From: Epiperipatus broadwayi
Taxonomy: Eukaryota; Onychophora; Udeonychophora; Euonychophora; Peripatidae
Assembly: GCA_028023455.1 (NCBI GenBank)
Contig: JAQFVV010012477.1
Location: 2,250,150-2,314,149, forward strand
DNA length: 64,000 bases
Direction of reading: 5' to 3'
Below are positions 35,071-48,700 of this stretch, one piece after another (positions within the stretch are counted from its first letter, which is position 1; each line of letters starts with the position of its first letter). Both the position numbers and the translations under genes were made by a program. Below the pieces are notes generated by a model that worked only from the letters and a program-made list of their open reading frames with translations, searched no databases and had not been told where the DNA came from.

Positions 35071-35638
35071 TCATAGGACTAATTAGATACTGGTACATTT
35101 GATAATCAAATTTCTCATGAATTCTCAAAAAATTGATCTATTTGAATATTTATGATGAGATATAATGTTAATATCAAAACTACAGATATAAAATTACCAA
35201 AAAAAAAAGAGTATTAACATTTAATATCCCTAAATTTCAAAAGCTTTTCAATGAATTTAAATTAGACCTTGGCAATTATATCAATATGTTTATAAACATT
35301 GAATATATATCATATTCGCTGAAACATTTGAGGATATGATACTTCATTAACAAGACAAAACATTTCAATGAATTTAAATTAGAATTTATTAATCATATTA
35401 AAATATTGGTAGTCCTTATTGACTAAAATCTATAACAAAATAGTAACATTCCATTAAGAAATACAAAAAATAGAGTTAGTACAAAACTCACCAATTTACT
35501 AGTAAATTTTGAACTGAAACTAAACAATGTGTTTAGGATAAAAAAAAATTTGAGAATTTAAAAAAAGGATTAACAACAATAGAATATCTAACCTTTAGTA
35601 AAACAGTCCAAAAAGTTAATTATGATATAAAAATATAA

Positions 35639-35824
35639 TATTAAATCATTTATGTACTTTATCCTGTTTCACAATGCTTTAACTACCACCCTCTTTGACA
35701 GTTTTAGATTGCCCCAGTAATAAATGGAAGTTCTGAAGAAGATTACTGGGGCAATCGAAAACTGTCAAAGATGGTGGTGATTAATGCATTGTAAAATAGT
35801 GAAAAAGTACATAAATGATTTAAT
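35639..35824. repeat. Hairpin repeat, ~185 bp, nested in LINE remains
   Basis: Arms 35639-35722 and 35743-35824 are inverted copies (CATTTATGTACTTT outside, ATTGCCCCAGTAAT inside) around a 20-bp loop, with a few mismatches. The minus-strand ORF at 35743-36054 overlaps it by chance. Confidence 0.8.
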
Positions 35825-37020
35825 ATTATATTATATACATTTGACAATACAATAAGAAAGATTAGATATAAAAATATAATTGGGAACTGACAATAAAAAC
35901 TGTAGAAGAAAAGAAGGGTTTCAAAAATATAAAACAACATCTTCATATAAGATAGAAATTGGTTTCTGTAATAATAAAAAAAAAATGAAACAATTACATT
36001 ATAAAGTCTGCAAAAGAGTTTTATAAAAATGTATATGGTAATAAAAAAGTACATAAGGTTAAATATACAGTTATTATACTTTCTAAATTGTTCAGTATAT
36101 TAAATTTAAATTAAGGCATCCTATTAAATCAATGAAGTAGAGAAAAGCTAAAGAAAACAATGAAATTATTGTTGATACCATCAAAGATGTAGGAGAAGAA
36201 ATAGGAAAAAATGGAGCAATGTTATATACCCATAATGAATGATAAAATAGTATCAGATTATTGGTAGAAAATTTTCTTAATATTAGTAATTCAAAAAAGA
36301 TGATAAAGAAGTATTAGAGATTACATTCTTCTCAGTCATCCATAAGTTCTATAGAAAATATTTGTCAAGGTAATTATTATGGTTTACAAAAAAACATTGA
36401 ATTATATCCAATCAAAATAACAATCTGAATTTATCACAGTGCATCACATTTAAGTATTGAAATAAGTCATAAAATGGTTATCATTTTTTGTATTTTCAAA
36501 TAAAGCCAATGAAATACTCTTAATACGAATAACGTGGAAGTCTATTCTAATTTATGGATAATGAGGGTTAGTGGGTTGGCACTACTGATGAAAAGGTTTC
36601 TTTAATATTAACTATAAGATACAATGTATTATTTGGCTATTATATGCAACTTATGCATATTATATTTTCATTGTGAACTAAAAAAATGTTAATGTTAGAG
36701 AACATATAACATAATAGAGGGAGTTATTGTTATTTTTTAAAAAAAAAAAAACTAAAAGATTGGGGTATCAAAAGAGATTCAAAATAGGATAAAAATTTGG
36801 ATTAATAAGTTTTATTAATGTATATGTGGAATGAAAAGTATTAAACAATTATTATTAGAGTGCAACATAGTAAAAAAGGTTCAGGAAAAAATATATGAAG
36901 AAAAAAAAAACACAGGTGAACAAAAGAAAAATGTGTAGAGATTTATTTGTGAATATAATCTCAATGTACCAACATTATTGTATCAGATTTGTCAACATTG
37001 GATAAGTAAATATAAAAAAT
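35825..37020 (+). pseudogene. LINE remains, including a C-terminal zinc-finger-like end
   Basis: At about 36815-36900 the plus strand gives CICGMKSIKQLLLECNIVKK followed by a charged stretch, matching the C-x-C-G--E(T)--H-LL-EC pattern near the C-terminus of many LINE ORF2 proteins. The reverse transcriptase between here and the endonuclease is too decayed to place, so the two remnants may be from one element or two different ones. Confidence 0.5.
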
Positions 37021-37377
37021 AAAATATATATACTGAAAAAATGATTTGATGAATGTAGATTAAAGTGAAAGAAATATGTTTTAGAAATTGATGGATATTT
37101 TGTTGTTATACAAAGCAATGATGTTTGATTTGACTAACAACTATCTGGGTGTATGGATTATATACTTAAAAACATCTAAGATTGTTTAGAGAGAAGCTAT
37201 TGCTCACCACATTGTGGTAATAAAATCTGTAGGATTCTTAATTATTATGTTAAAATGTTTTTCAAATCTAGATTTATTAAGTTTATAATGTATTAGCTGA
37301 CTCTTTGTACAATAACTCTCTATTTGTATTGAAAACATTTTATAAGTGTTATTATATTTAAATATACTTAGAGGGAC
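37021..37377. other. A+T-rich spacer, nothing recognised
   Basis: No coding-like frame or repeat seen. Confidence 0.5.
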
Positions 37378-37525
37378 ATTAAACCCAGACTTTCAACTCA
37401 TTTTAGTCATCTTCTCCATCTTATACAACCAATATGCATGACCACATACATGTGAAAAAAAACATCTTTTTCACATGTGGTTGTGGGTGTTCATTGTATA
37501 AGATGGAATAAATGGCTAAAGGGAT
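37378..37525. repeat. Palindromic copy of the R470 family end
   Basis: ACCCAGACTTTCAACTCA, CCATCTTATACAACCAA and GACCACATACATGTGAAAAA are followed at once by the reverse complement (TTTTTCACATGTGGTTG, TGTATAAGATGG, AATGGCTAAAGG). It is a head-to-head pair of the same 65-bp end found in the larger copies. Confidence 0.85.
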
Positions 37526-38569
37526 CTTATGTTATTATAATAAATAAAGTTCTATCTATTATTTTTTTTTGCAACCTCATTGCTTTGAAAGATGGATATG
37601 TTATCTTGCTTAATTGATTTGAGTTCTAACTACTCCTTTTTTATAATTCCTAGCTTTTAAAAAGGGCACTCAGTATAAAATAATATAGAAAAATAATTCC
37701 CATAATAACACCAGATATGGTATTTTTATTTAGTCATGAATACTTTACAACAAATATCAAGTTACCAATATAAAGAATTAAACATATATTATATGTGATT
37801 GTAAAAAGATGTAATTTTAATTTAAAAATCTAATCTAACCATTCTAATTTAAAAATCTATTATTGTTTATTTATAAAGAGGTTATAAATTAAAATAAAAA
37901 GATCTGGCATTAATCTGTCAGAAGCTTATCAAGAAGACAATTATTTGTAGGAAATTCGATTGCATAATTTGTATGTTTAATTGCCAAGTTATATCAAGTT
38001 AAGTTTAGTATATTATTTGAATTATGATAAGAAAAGGAAGTAGTGAGATTTGAAATTTAGTGATCAATTGAAACATAGCAAAAACAGTTGATTGAGATTA
38101 TTTGGTTAAGAGCAAAATAAATAAATAAATGTATGTAGTAATTAAAAATTATAGAATAAGTTTATATACATATATTTATAAAATTTAATGTGATAAGTGA
38201 TATAAAATACTTTTAAAATTAAAGGACACAAATTAAAAGACTGAAAGAATTTCTACTAATTTTTTATACAATAAAATATGTCTAAAATGCAACATTTCTA
38301 CAAAAATTTCTCATTGTATGCATTTTACAAACAATTCAGCAAAAAAATCTACATATCTGAAACACATAAGCATCTATACAGAACATATAATCTGCCTTTT
38401 ATGTGTATGTTTTGAGGACAATCAGTTTTGATTTTGTCACTAAATATTTTAGTAATTATAGTTGTACATATATTTAATGTTTAACGTGTATTCATATAGC
38501 ATAATAATGTGATAACATATATCACATGGTTTAAATTGCAAATTATATTTCAGGAATCATAAAAATGGT
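37526..38569. other. A+T-rich DNA, nothing recognised
   Basis: No gene or repeat seen. Confidence 0.5.
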
Positions 38570-39295
38570 ATATATATATATATCCTGAACTTAATGTAAT
38601 TATAATTGCCTTGATCTCAGACTGTTAAACTTCCTAAGGCTATGCAGTTCATCTTATACAACATATACATGACCACATACATGTGAAAAAGTTAAACTAT
38701 CTCCAATATATGAAGTTTGGGCTGATCAGCATTCATCAGTTGGTCAAGTACACCATCTTACACACATTTACAATCAATGCTCAGTTTATATTAAGATAGC
38801 AAATCTACAAACTTTAATGAACTAGGTTTAATCTTTTCCACACTTCAACTTTTCAGCCAGCCATATCATAGAAAATCTGAGGATGAAATGTTCAAATCCC
38901 TTGCTGATGCCAATATTATTGTCATACCCATGTTGACCTTCAGCCAATCTGACTCCTCACACATATAACCTTAATGTCCATTTAATGATACAAAAGAGTG
39001 ATGGGCATAATACAGGATAAATATTTATATTTAAATACATGTATATTTTCTATCCTAAACTTAATGTACTTGTAAGGGACTTGAACTCAGACTTTCAAGC
39101 TCCCTACAGGTTTCCAGTCTATCTTATATAAACAATGCACATGACCACATACATGTGAAAAAGATAAATGTTTCCATTATATATATTTTATTCTAAATCA
39201 ACATTCATCATTTGGTCCAGATCACTATCTCCCACACATATATACAATCAGTGCTCAGGTTATAGCAAGATAGAAAATCTTCAACAGATAAAATC
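38570..39295 (+). repeat. R470 repeat: one full and one partial unit in tandem
   Basis: The first unit (38570-39020) begins TATCCTGAACTTAATGTA and ends GGGCATAATACAGG; a second begins at 39051 with TATCCTAAACTTAATGTA and is lost after about 39295. Shared internal marks are CTCAGACT, GACCACATACATGTGAAAAA, CATCA(G/T)TTGGTC, CAATCAGTGCTCAG and AAGATAG. The offset between the two starts is 470 bp, which gives the family's unit length. It is non-coding. Confidence 0.88.
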
Positions 39296-40039
39296 TGGAT
39301 TCTATATGAGACCAATAATAGGCAATTAATGGTAGTGATCATAAACAGCAGATGTATTTATAAGTTTGTCTTGATGATATCTACACACTGATGCATCTAA
39401 TGAAAATTGATTACAAGTTCTCCTGGAATCTACTTATTTAGCCTTAATAACCAAAATTAAATTGATTCAGCATAATATTGGTTAATAAATAAAATATCTT
39501 CAAGACCATATCTCATCAATTTACAATGTTTAATTACTCCAAGTGTAATATCAATGAATTAATATTAATGAATGGGTAACATTTCTTTATTAATAAACAC
39601 TATATTTATTTTTATTGACTGATCAAAAGATGATATTGGTTTATAGAAACAAAAGGTAATTTTTATAAAGATTAGAATGCTTTTATAATTTCTGACACCA
39701 TTCTTTTTGGGAGATTCAAAGATTTGACGTATATATTAATATTAGTTAAATATTAATTTTCATCTGCTGAGTTAACTTTAATAAAATGAGATGTCAAACC
39801 AATGCTAAGCTGATATTTTTATGGCCATCTGATGTTTTGTCTCTTTTAATAGTATCACAGTGATTCAAATAAATATTTTTATATTCATTACTTTATGCAG
39901 TAAAATTGATTGTAATTTCGAATGTAATCATAAAAAAAATGCTAATAGTTCTATTGCCAGAAATTCATAAGAAATTGAAACACCAAATTGCACACTGCAA
40001 ATTTAAACACTATTTAAATTTAGTTATTATAATGTACTG
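39296..40039. other. A+T-rich DNA, nothing recognised
   Basis: No gene or repeat seen. Confidence 0.5.
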
Positions 40040-40265
40040 TAGGCAATGATAGTAGTATTAGTCTTAGTAGTCATACTACTACTAGTAATAGAAGAAGTAG
40101 GTAGTAGTAGTAGTAGTACTAAGTAGTAGTAGTACTAATGGTAGTAGTGGTAGTAATAGTAGTAGTAGTAGTAGTAATAGTAGTAGTAGTAGTAGTACTA
40201 ATGGTAGTAGTGGTAGTAGTAGTAATTATAGTAGTAGCAGCAGTAGCGATAGTGGTAGCAGTATC

Positions 40266-40339
<74 letters not shown>

Positions 40340-40340
40340 A
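40040..40340 (+). repeat. (GTA)n trinucleotide tract at the 5' border of LINE copy 1
   Basis: An interrupted GTA/TAG array becomes pure at about 40268-40338. The poly-valine ORF over it is a translation artefact. It directly precedes sequence shared by both LINE copies. Confidence 0.97.
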
Positions 40341-40739
40341 GGTAGTGCTTATCCAAGGCAGTTGGCTGTTACTTCAGCTTCTGATAAATTTGAAGATTTA
40401 TGGCAATTTTGATACTTTTGAAAGCCAAAAATTATACCAATTGATAGAGCTAATTGTTCTCTTCAAGGTAAGCTCTCCCTAGGGCTGTAGTTATTTTTAT
40501 ATTGGAAAAAATAATTTGAAATATAGAATACTTTTAAAATTACTTTTAAAAAGTTTTCAATTTCTAACACTGGGATAGATTATTTAGAATAGGGAAAATC
40601 ATATTCCTGTGTTAAAATTAATGTAAGCAATGATGATGATGATGATGACAATAAAAAATCAGCAGAACATAAAACTAATTTTTGCAACGCTGAGATTTCA
40701 AAAGAAATAATATAAATAAATAAATAATTCTAATTTTTA

Positions 40740-42112
40740 AAAATGTTGAAGGTGTAAAAGAAAATCTGATTCTACTAAATTTATTAGAAAATAAACCATT
40801 ATTGAAACTCAGATTAAGGATACGATCCTATGCAAGTACTGTTAAAATAAATCATAAAGATAGTACAAAAAATGTTTGAAATCAGGATAATATTGCTGAA
40901 TTTTTTAATATTGGAAATAAAGAAGAAAATGAATTTCATACAGCTAATTTAAAAATACATGCTAATATTAAAATTGATCATCTGGATTATTTAACTATTT
41001 CAGAAAAGTTTAATAATTGAATTCCTCTACCTGTTTAAATTAATTCTCCAAATTTTACAGTGAAAAAACTTTTATAATTATTATTACTGACTTAAACGCC
41101 TCTCTTTTAAAATTTCCAATTGAAGGATTTTACAAATATTTGACAGAAAAAAGTTATTGGCAATGGTTTTCAAGGTGTTGGATCATCCCAGCAATAGGTA
41201 TTTAATATTACAATCCAACAATATCACACAAAAGACAATTTTTGAAATGAATATACATTTTATAAATGATAAAATTGTATACTATATAGATATTATCCAG
41301 CCTGCAAAAGTGTTGACCATGAAAAAAAAATGTTATGTGAATTTTGCTTTTGAAAGTTTGCAAGATCTATTAAATAAATATGGCAAAGTTGGACATTTTA
41401 AGTATCTACTGGAAAAGAAAGCTTCCATACTAGTTTTTATTAAGCTACTTTTGATATTCAATTACATAAAAAAAGTGCAACCAATAGATATATTTATATT
41501 GCATTCAACAGACAGCTCAAACCTATAATTACTTTTAGAGGAATAGCCTTCCAGTGGGTTTTTTGTAATGATAGAACACATCTTATAAAAGATTGTCCAG
41601 ATCTTATAAAACTATTGAAATCACCAATGCTCAAAACTTGTATCCCAATCAGTGGTTTAAGAATACAATCAGCTAGTCTTTCAAAATAAAAATATAAATT
41701 TTGAAATAATAAATTTATCCAATCAGAATGACTCATGTGTAAAATATAATGATGACATTATACATATTGCTAGCAATAATTTATCTTCAGAAGAGACATG
41801 AATAAAGAAAAAAGTAAGAAGAAAGGAAAAGAAGAAAAAACAACAAAAATTCATTTGATACATGTTTCTAAGGATCTTGATTTCTCTAGTGAAGAAAATA
41901 AAATTATAGACAATAATTTACAACCTGCTTTGAACAAACCTAGACTAGCAGATAACGTACAAACAAATATAGCATTACATTGGACTAGACCATGTCGGAA
42001 CAGTGATGTGAACTTAAATCAAGGAATGGAATTTTTTCTTAATACGGCTGACACACAACAGACTATGAAGAGAATCATGACATATATAAATGATCAGATA
42101 AAAACTGAATAG
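40740..42112 (+). pseudogene. LINE ORF1 (gag-like) remnant, copy 1
   Basis: Open pieces are joined by frameshifts. 41157-41528 (123 codons) includes INDKIVYYIDI and LLNKYGKVGHFKYLLEKK, which recur in copy 2. At 41553-41598 a CCHC zinc knuckle is legible as W-x2-CNDRTHLIKDC, the first cysteine being replaced by tryptophan. 41798-42112 encodes a lysine-rich, hydrophilic C-terminal part ending near a stop. ORF1 proteins bind the element RNA. Confidence 0.7.
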
Positions 42113-42479
42113 TGACGTTTAACAAAAGTCACATTAAATGTTTCATTTAATGTTTAGTTAGGATTTTATATTTGCATAAAATATATTATGAGGATGAATA
42201 TATTATTTTGTCAAAGTAAGGTGCTGCTTAATCTTACTTTGAAAATTACCGAGATAAGTCTTAGCATAATTGCAATTAGTTTTATAGTTACATTCAATGT
42301 TCTGAAAGTCATAAAGGATTTCTTTTTTGTTATTTCATAACTGTAAATGGATTTATGTATTACAGAAGTAAATGCTAAGGAGTAAACTATCCAACAATTT
42401 TGCATTTAGCATTTGGATAGCACACCTTTCTCCTCATATAATGCTTATTACAGAGACAAAATAATCCATAAATTAACCT

Positions 42480-45300
42480 TTTAATCCTCAACAGTGCTTG
42501 TGTAAATTTGAATATTGTCAATTATCATCAAATGTCCTGCCTACATCTGGACTTGTAATATTAATTCATAATAAATAACCATTTCAAATATTTATAATTA
42601 TCTATCATGATCATCACATGAGTATGATTACCCTGATTCAGTCAGCTTTTGCATTAAATATTATAGGAGTTTATATAATAAACCTCCCATAATAGCCCAA
42701 TTCATCTAAAAGATAAATTTTCTATTAGGCACAAATCCATTCCTACAATTATGATTGGTGACTTCAACATGTCATACTCTAACTTTATTAAGAAATACTT
42801 ACATATGATTAATAAACATTTGATGAGGGTTGAGGGATTCTTCTCTATTAACTTTTTCCTTTTATACTAAGAAAAATCTCATCTTTAATTGATTTTTTTA
42901 TTCCCCTAAATTACATTATCTTATCTCTCTATCTTTGCAACCAGTAACTTTCTCTTATCACTGAACATTAGATATTTTTTTGCAGCTAAATATGCAGTAA
43001 AACCTCTATTTATTCTTAATAATACAGTATGATTGCTTTTGAAATCTTCCTCACTAGAAGCATTGATATCATAAATTTAAATATATTTTAGGAAAATTGA
43101 TATATTGTCTTTTAAACCTATTTATGCATTCTTTTTTATTAACATTATATCATCCACAATCAATCACTATACTCATACTAATAAACCCCCAATTAAACTT
43201 GTAAAAGACCTTGATGCAATACATATTAAACTTAAAAACAATTCATGTGAACCTGCATTAATAGAATCATTCATATTTCTAAAGCAAAAATATAAACAAA
43301 TATGATTATTATTAGGTGAATATTATCAATTAAAAAAGTGAAAGTATAACTCACTAGGCCTCTTGATTATTCTAAAGGATATATTCAATTAGAACATGGA
43401 TATTAATCAAGGAAAGTTGTATCTTCATCAGTTGTTAAAATATAGAAGTGAAAGGTGGTGCACTCTTGCCTAATTTTTTTTCATATTAAGGCCAAATTAG
43501 GATATTTTTCCAACCCTAATTCCATATATTATCACAAATGGCAATCATGTTATTTCCAAACTTGAAATATTACAAAAAAATGTCCACTCCAGAAAGGACA
43601 TCCCCTGAAATCAATGTTATTCCTAAATTTGTTCTAGCACATTTATATAATTTCATTGTCCCTATTATTCATCACATGTTAACATATCTTTCAAAACAAA
43701 TTTATTATACTGATCACCTTTACCTTGTGATTATGGTGCCATTTTATAAAAAAATATATTTTTTCATCACCATTGAAAAACCTGAGACCAATTTCAATGA
43801 ATACTCTTATTATAAAGTAATAATTATAAAGCCTCTTATCTTTCTCAAGTATCTGAATGCCAATATACCAAAAAGTGTTGCTCAACCTCTGATTCAACTA
43901 CCTTATTTAAAATGATAGTAGATGGAATTTGTCAAAGCAAAAAGACAGCTCCTTTTGTTGTCCAATTAGATATTGAAGAAGCATTTGACCTTGTGACCAT
44001 TGAAAAATTTTTCAATGGTCTTTCTTAACAAAATATTAAAACTCCAATCATGAATATTTTGGCTAACTTATTATTTAGTAGAGAAGTGCATATTACTCTT
44101 AATGAGAAAACTATACCAGGTTTTCCCCACATAATTCAATTCTACAAGGTTCTTTCTTAAGTGCTTTGCTCTTTATTAAATTACAGTAATCCTCTTTTTT
44201 AAAAATGGAGGCTAAATTACCTGAAAATTTTGTTCCTCTTATCAATACAACTATTAAACATATTGTAGGTATGGATGATATATAAGTTTTCCTTTTATAT
44301 AAAAGGTTTCTTCAACTTCCTTGTTTAATTCTTGAATAATTCTCTGTTAATTCTTCTTTTGATTTTTAATAAAGAAAAGTCATCTACTTGATGCATTTTT
44401 ACAAAGAAAAAAAAAAGAATCTAATTGTAAAACATCTTCTATAAGGTTTCTAGATTTTCCTTTAAGTATAAATTATAATGACATGAGATTAGTAATTTAA
44501 AATCATCTTTTAGATTCAAGAGAAAAAATCATTAATTTCCTCTCAAAAATCTACCTTTTTACATGCAAATGTATCTCTACTTAACATACTAGTATTTCCT
44601 AAGATCAACTATTATGCTCTAGTCATAAAATATACTAAGTCTTTTATAAATAAAATTAATTCAATATTCACAAAGCTAATTAGAAGGGAAAAGATTGTGT
44701 CTATTAGTATTAAAAATATGCAAAACTATTCAAAATGGTCTTTCTCTACATTGTATATCAACCTTCTATATACAGATAGCTATTTAATGAGCTTAAAAGA
44801 TTTGTTAACTTCTTCTCTATCATTGGTGTTTCCCCCTATTACACCCACAGATAAACTACCACCAATAGTAAACAAATATATCAAAACAACTTTTGATTCC
44901 ATACATATAAAGACATTAATTACACTTCTTTCTCATAATATCTCCTACTAAGCAGTTCATTAGATTATCAGTGCGATAAATCAGCAGGTATCTCAATCAT
45001 TACTCACTATTACAAACAGATTCAGTATTCAAAAATATAAATTTTGGCACATGTAGATTTTTTAATTCATAGTGATTAAAATGACATATGCAAATATTGA
45101 TGCAATATGGGGATTGTATAGGAGAGATGAGAAAACAATATAACATTTGCTCTCTATATGTCCTACTTTACAAATTCATTGACAACTTAACAAATTTATT
45201 AACAATTTATCTCAGCAATCATTCACTTACTAATGAAAATATCAAAAAGGGGCCTTTCTCTTAGATTAGAATTATTACTTATTCCATTTTCACTCCTTGG
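42480..45300 (+). pseudogene. LINE ORF2 (endonuclease + reverse transcriptase) remnant, copy 1
   Basis: The endonuclease motif GDFN is intact at 42757-42768 (IMIGDFNMS). The RT finger/palm region starts near 43540 (LVIMVPFYKK at about 43717-43750), followed by FVVQLDIEEAFDLV at 43954-43995 (RT motif A with its aspartate). The YADD-type active site appears as GMDD at 44268-44279. A C-terminal HLLSICPT (45146-45170) corresponds to the zinc-binding end found in LINEs. Stops such as that two codons after GMDD show loss of function. Confidence 0.8.
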
Positions 45301-45622
45301 TATATGAGATGTCATTTTGTATTTAACCTATATTTTCCTAATCATACTATCAAAAATTAAGATAAGAGATTAGATTTTTGTACCTGCCGATATATTTGCA
45401 CTTACTTTGAGTGTGGCCTTTTTACCCATGTTACTGTGAATAGAACAACTTTAGTTTGTAAAATATTAATCATATAAGTTGATGTAAAGAATGTACAAAT
45501 TTGATTCATTTGCAGAACTGCATAAAAGATTTTCTTATTCAATACAAACAATCTATTTTATGTAAAACCATAATTAACACAATCATTTAATAGTTGAAGT
45601 AATTTAATAAAGTGTTTTTAAA

Positions 45623-45755
45623 ACTACTATTACTAGTAGTACTAGCAATAACAATAGCAGTAGTAATAGCACTGGTAGTAGTCATAGTAGTAGTAGTAGC
45701 AGTGGTGGTAGTAGTGTCAGTGCCAGTATCAATAGAAGAAATAGTAGTTACCGGG
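45623..45755 (+). repeat. (AGT)n tract between the two LINE copies
   Basis: An interrupted AGT/AGC trinucleotide array starts right after the 3' end of copy 1 and ends right before the 5' region of copy 2. Confidence 0.95.
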
Positions 45756-48700
45756 TGGTACTTTCAACAAGCCAGTTGATGGTTATTTCAGCTCCTATAA
45801 ACTATAATTTTTTTTTAAAAATGAGATTACAACAAATATAAATCAGTAGATAGAAATAGTTCTGCAGATCCAGGCAAGCTCATTCTGGACTAGAAATATT
45901 AATTTGAAAGGTATTTTTCTTTATAAATATCTTTCTTAAAATGTCAAAGAATCCTATTTCTAAATTTCTAAATGATGAAAAAAAAATTCAAGAAAGAAGT
46001 AACAGCTTTATTATTTTGAAAAAGGCGGGAAAATTCCAGACAGCAGACAGACCGTCTTTAAAAACAATTCAAAAGAATTTCAAAATGAAAAAACGATATA
46101 ATAATAAAATTAATTAGATTAAAAAAAATCCCAAAAGGAAGAAATATTAGCTATGTTAATATAATTAAGAATAAATGTAAATATAGAGGATTTGAACACA
46201 GAGAATAAATGTAAATATAGAAGATTTGAACACAGACTTTCATGGACCTTTCATCTAGCCACACTATCTCATACACTGATATATATGACCACACACATGT
46301 AGAAAAGATCAATAATCACCAATATAAGTATTTTGTGTTGAACTAGCACTCATCACTTGGTCCAAATTATCCTCTCCCATATATATATAATCAGGGATCA
46401 GTTTATATTAAGATAGCAAATCTTCATACTTTAATGGAAAGACTTCAATCTACTCCAAAAGCCAACTCTTCAGTCAACCATACCATTGAAAATATGATGA
46501 TGTAAATCCAAATCCCATGCTGATACCAATATTATTGTTATGCCCATATTGATCTCATGTATAAATTCTTATCAATTTAAATATATAGAAGAGGGATGAG
46601 CAGGATGCAGGCTTAATGTGTAATGTTTGAAATACAGGCATTCTTCATATACCTGGAACTTAATTGTAAATATAGGTGATTTGAATACAGACATTCAAGC
46701 ATCCTTCATTTATCCACACTATCTCATACTATTGATACATATGACCAGACACATTTAGTAAAGATAAATAAACACTAGTATAAGTATTTCGTGCTGAACC
46801 AGCACTCGATCCAGATTATCATCTCCCATATATATATAATCAGTACTCAGTTTATATTAAGTTAGGAAATCTTCATACTTTAATAGACAGGCTTTAATCT
46901 ATTACAAAGTCCAACTCTTCAAATATTTCAAATATTATACATTAAGACTGCATCCTGCCCATTTCTCTTCTAGGTATTTAAATGAAAAAGGTCCTATACA
47001 CGAGGACTCAGAGTGACTTGAGGTCAACATGGGCATAACAATAATATTGCTATCCACATGGGATTTGGGCTTTCCATAATCAGATTTTCAATGGTATGGA
47101 TGGCTGAAGAGTTGGAGGTTGGAGTAAATTAAAGCATGTCCATTAAAATATGAAGATTTGCTATTTTAATATAAACTAAACACTGACTATGATAATCTGG
47201 ACAAACTGATGAGTGCTGGTTCAATATGAAATACATGTATTGGTGATTATTTATCTTTTCTGCATGTGTGTGATCATGTGTATCAGTGGTATGAGATAGT
47301 ATGGATAGATGAATTGTGCTTTAAAGTCTGTGTTCAAAGCCTGTATATTTTACAATTAAATTCCAGGTATATGAAGAATGCCTGTATTTCAAATATTAAG
47401 AATAAATGCTAAATGGAAAAAAACTCTAAATAAAGAAAATATAGCTAATTTTTTCAATATAGATAATGATTTAGAAATTAAAATTAATTCACATGATAAA
47501 AATTATCATAAAGTTTTAAAATTAGCTGCAGAAAACTATAGTAATATTTGTCAACATTTTTATGAAACAGTTCCTATAAAAATATTAAAATTCTTTTATC
47601 ATTTTCATAATAAAAAGCAACACCATTATTTCAATAATTAATATAAAATACCAAAATCATAAAATTCCCTAAAGATAAATTTTATACTTAGCTTACAGAA
47701 AAAAAAAGGAATTTATTACAAAATACTGGAATATCCAAACAACAGATACTCATCTTAGAATTTTGTAATGCTATTCACAAATATATTTTTGAAAACAACA
47801 AACATTCATATATTAAATGATAAACTTATCTGCTACATAGATATCAATAGAACAAACACTTTAGCAGGGCAAATGTAAAAGTGTCACATTCATTTTATAG
47901 CTCAAGATATACTAGAATTGCTCATTAAATATGGAAACATTTTAAAATTTACATATCTTCTAGACAAAAAGAATGACAGTATCAGTTGTAACCAACACTG
48001 CAATATTTAATCAGATTCTTAACAAGATGTCCTGGCAACAGGTATATACACATTACATTTAACCAAAACATCAATTCTGATTGTCAGATTCAAAATTATT
48101 TCATTACAAGACTTTTTCTAAAAATCAAAAACTCATTTGATTAAAAAATGTCCAGAATGTTTCTGTAGCCAAGGTGGATAAAAAAATCATGGAACATATC
48201 AATGCTCTAGGAATATTGTATTAGAAACCATTGCAAACCTTATTCAAAAATAATCTCAAATGCCTGCAAAAATTTGCTCACAAAAAAAAAAAAAACAAGT
48301 TAAATATCATCCATTGAACAAAATAGTATACATAATCTGCCAACCTTCTCCACAGACAATATTCCTCCTCAGAAATTCAACCTTACAGAAATTATAAATA
48401 ATCAGTCTCTATCAGACACAGAAATGAATATCAGCACAAAGACTATATTTAAAAATATTTGTAATTGATCCAGTGATGAAGATAGATTATATTTTGATTA
48501 AAAGTAAGAAAATCAATCCTAAGAATTCAACAAAAAAAAAACCTCTTCATTAGATGAAAATAGGCATGATTTATCAAAACTAATTGAACGTAACAACCTC
48601 ACAATAAATGAAAATGATCCATTCAATTGTTCAACTTCCTCAGAAAAAAAATTAAATTATTTGGTAACTCTTCTAACAGTAACGCATACATGCATTACTA

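Larger units (their letters stand above)
40341..45622 (+). mobile_element. LINE copy 1 (near full length, decayed)
   Basis: Its 5' region (CAGTTGGCTGTTACTTCAGC, then GATAGAGCTAATTGTTCTC and AAGGTAAGCTC) aligns with that of copy 2 at 45756. ORF1 and ORF2 remnants follow in order, and the 3' end has AATAAA at about 45606 shortly before another (AGT)n tract. Both borders are trinucleotide repeats. The layout is that of an APE-endonuclease LINE with a zinc-knuckle ORF1. The clade is not certain. Confidence 0.82.

Noticed and set aside
40138-40482. 114-codon valine-rich ORF
   Set aside because: It is a translation of the (GTA)n tract running into the LINE 5' region.
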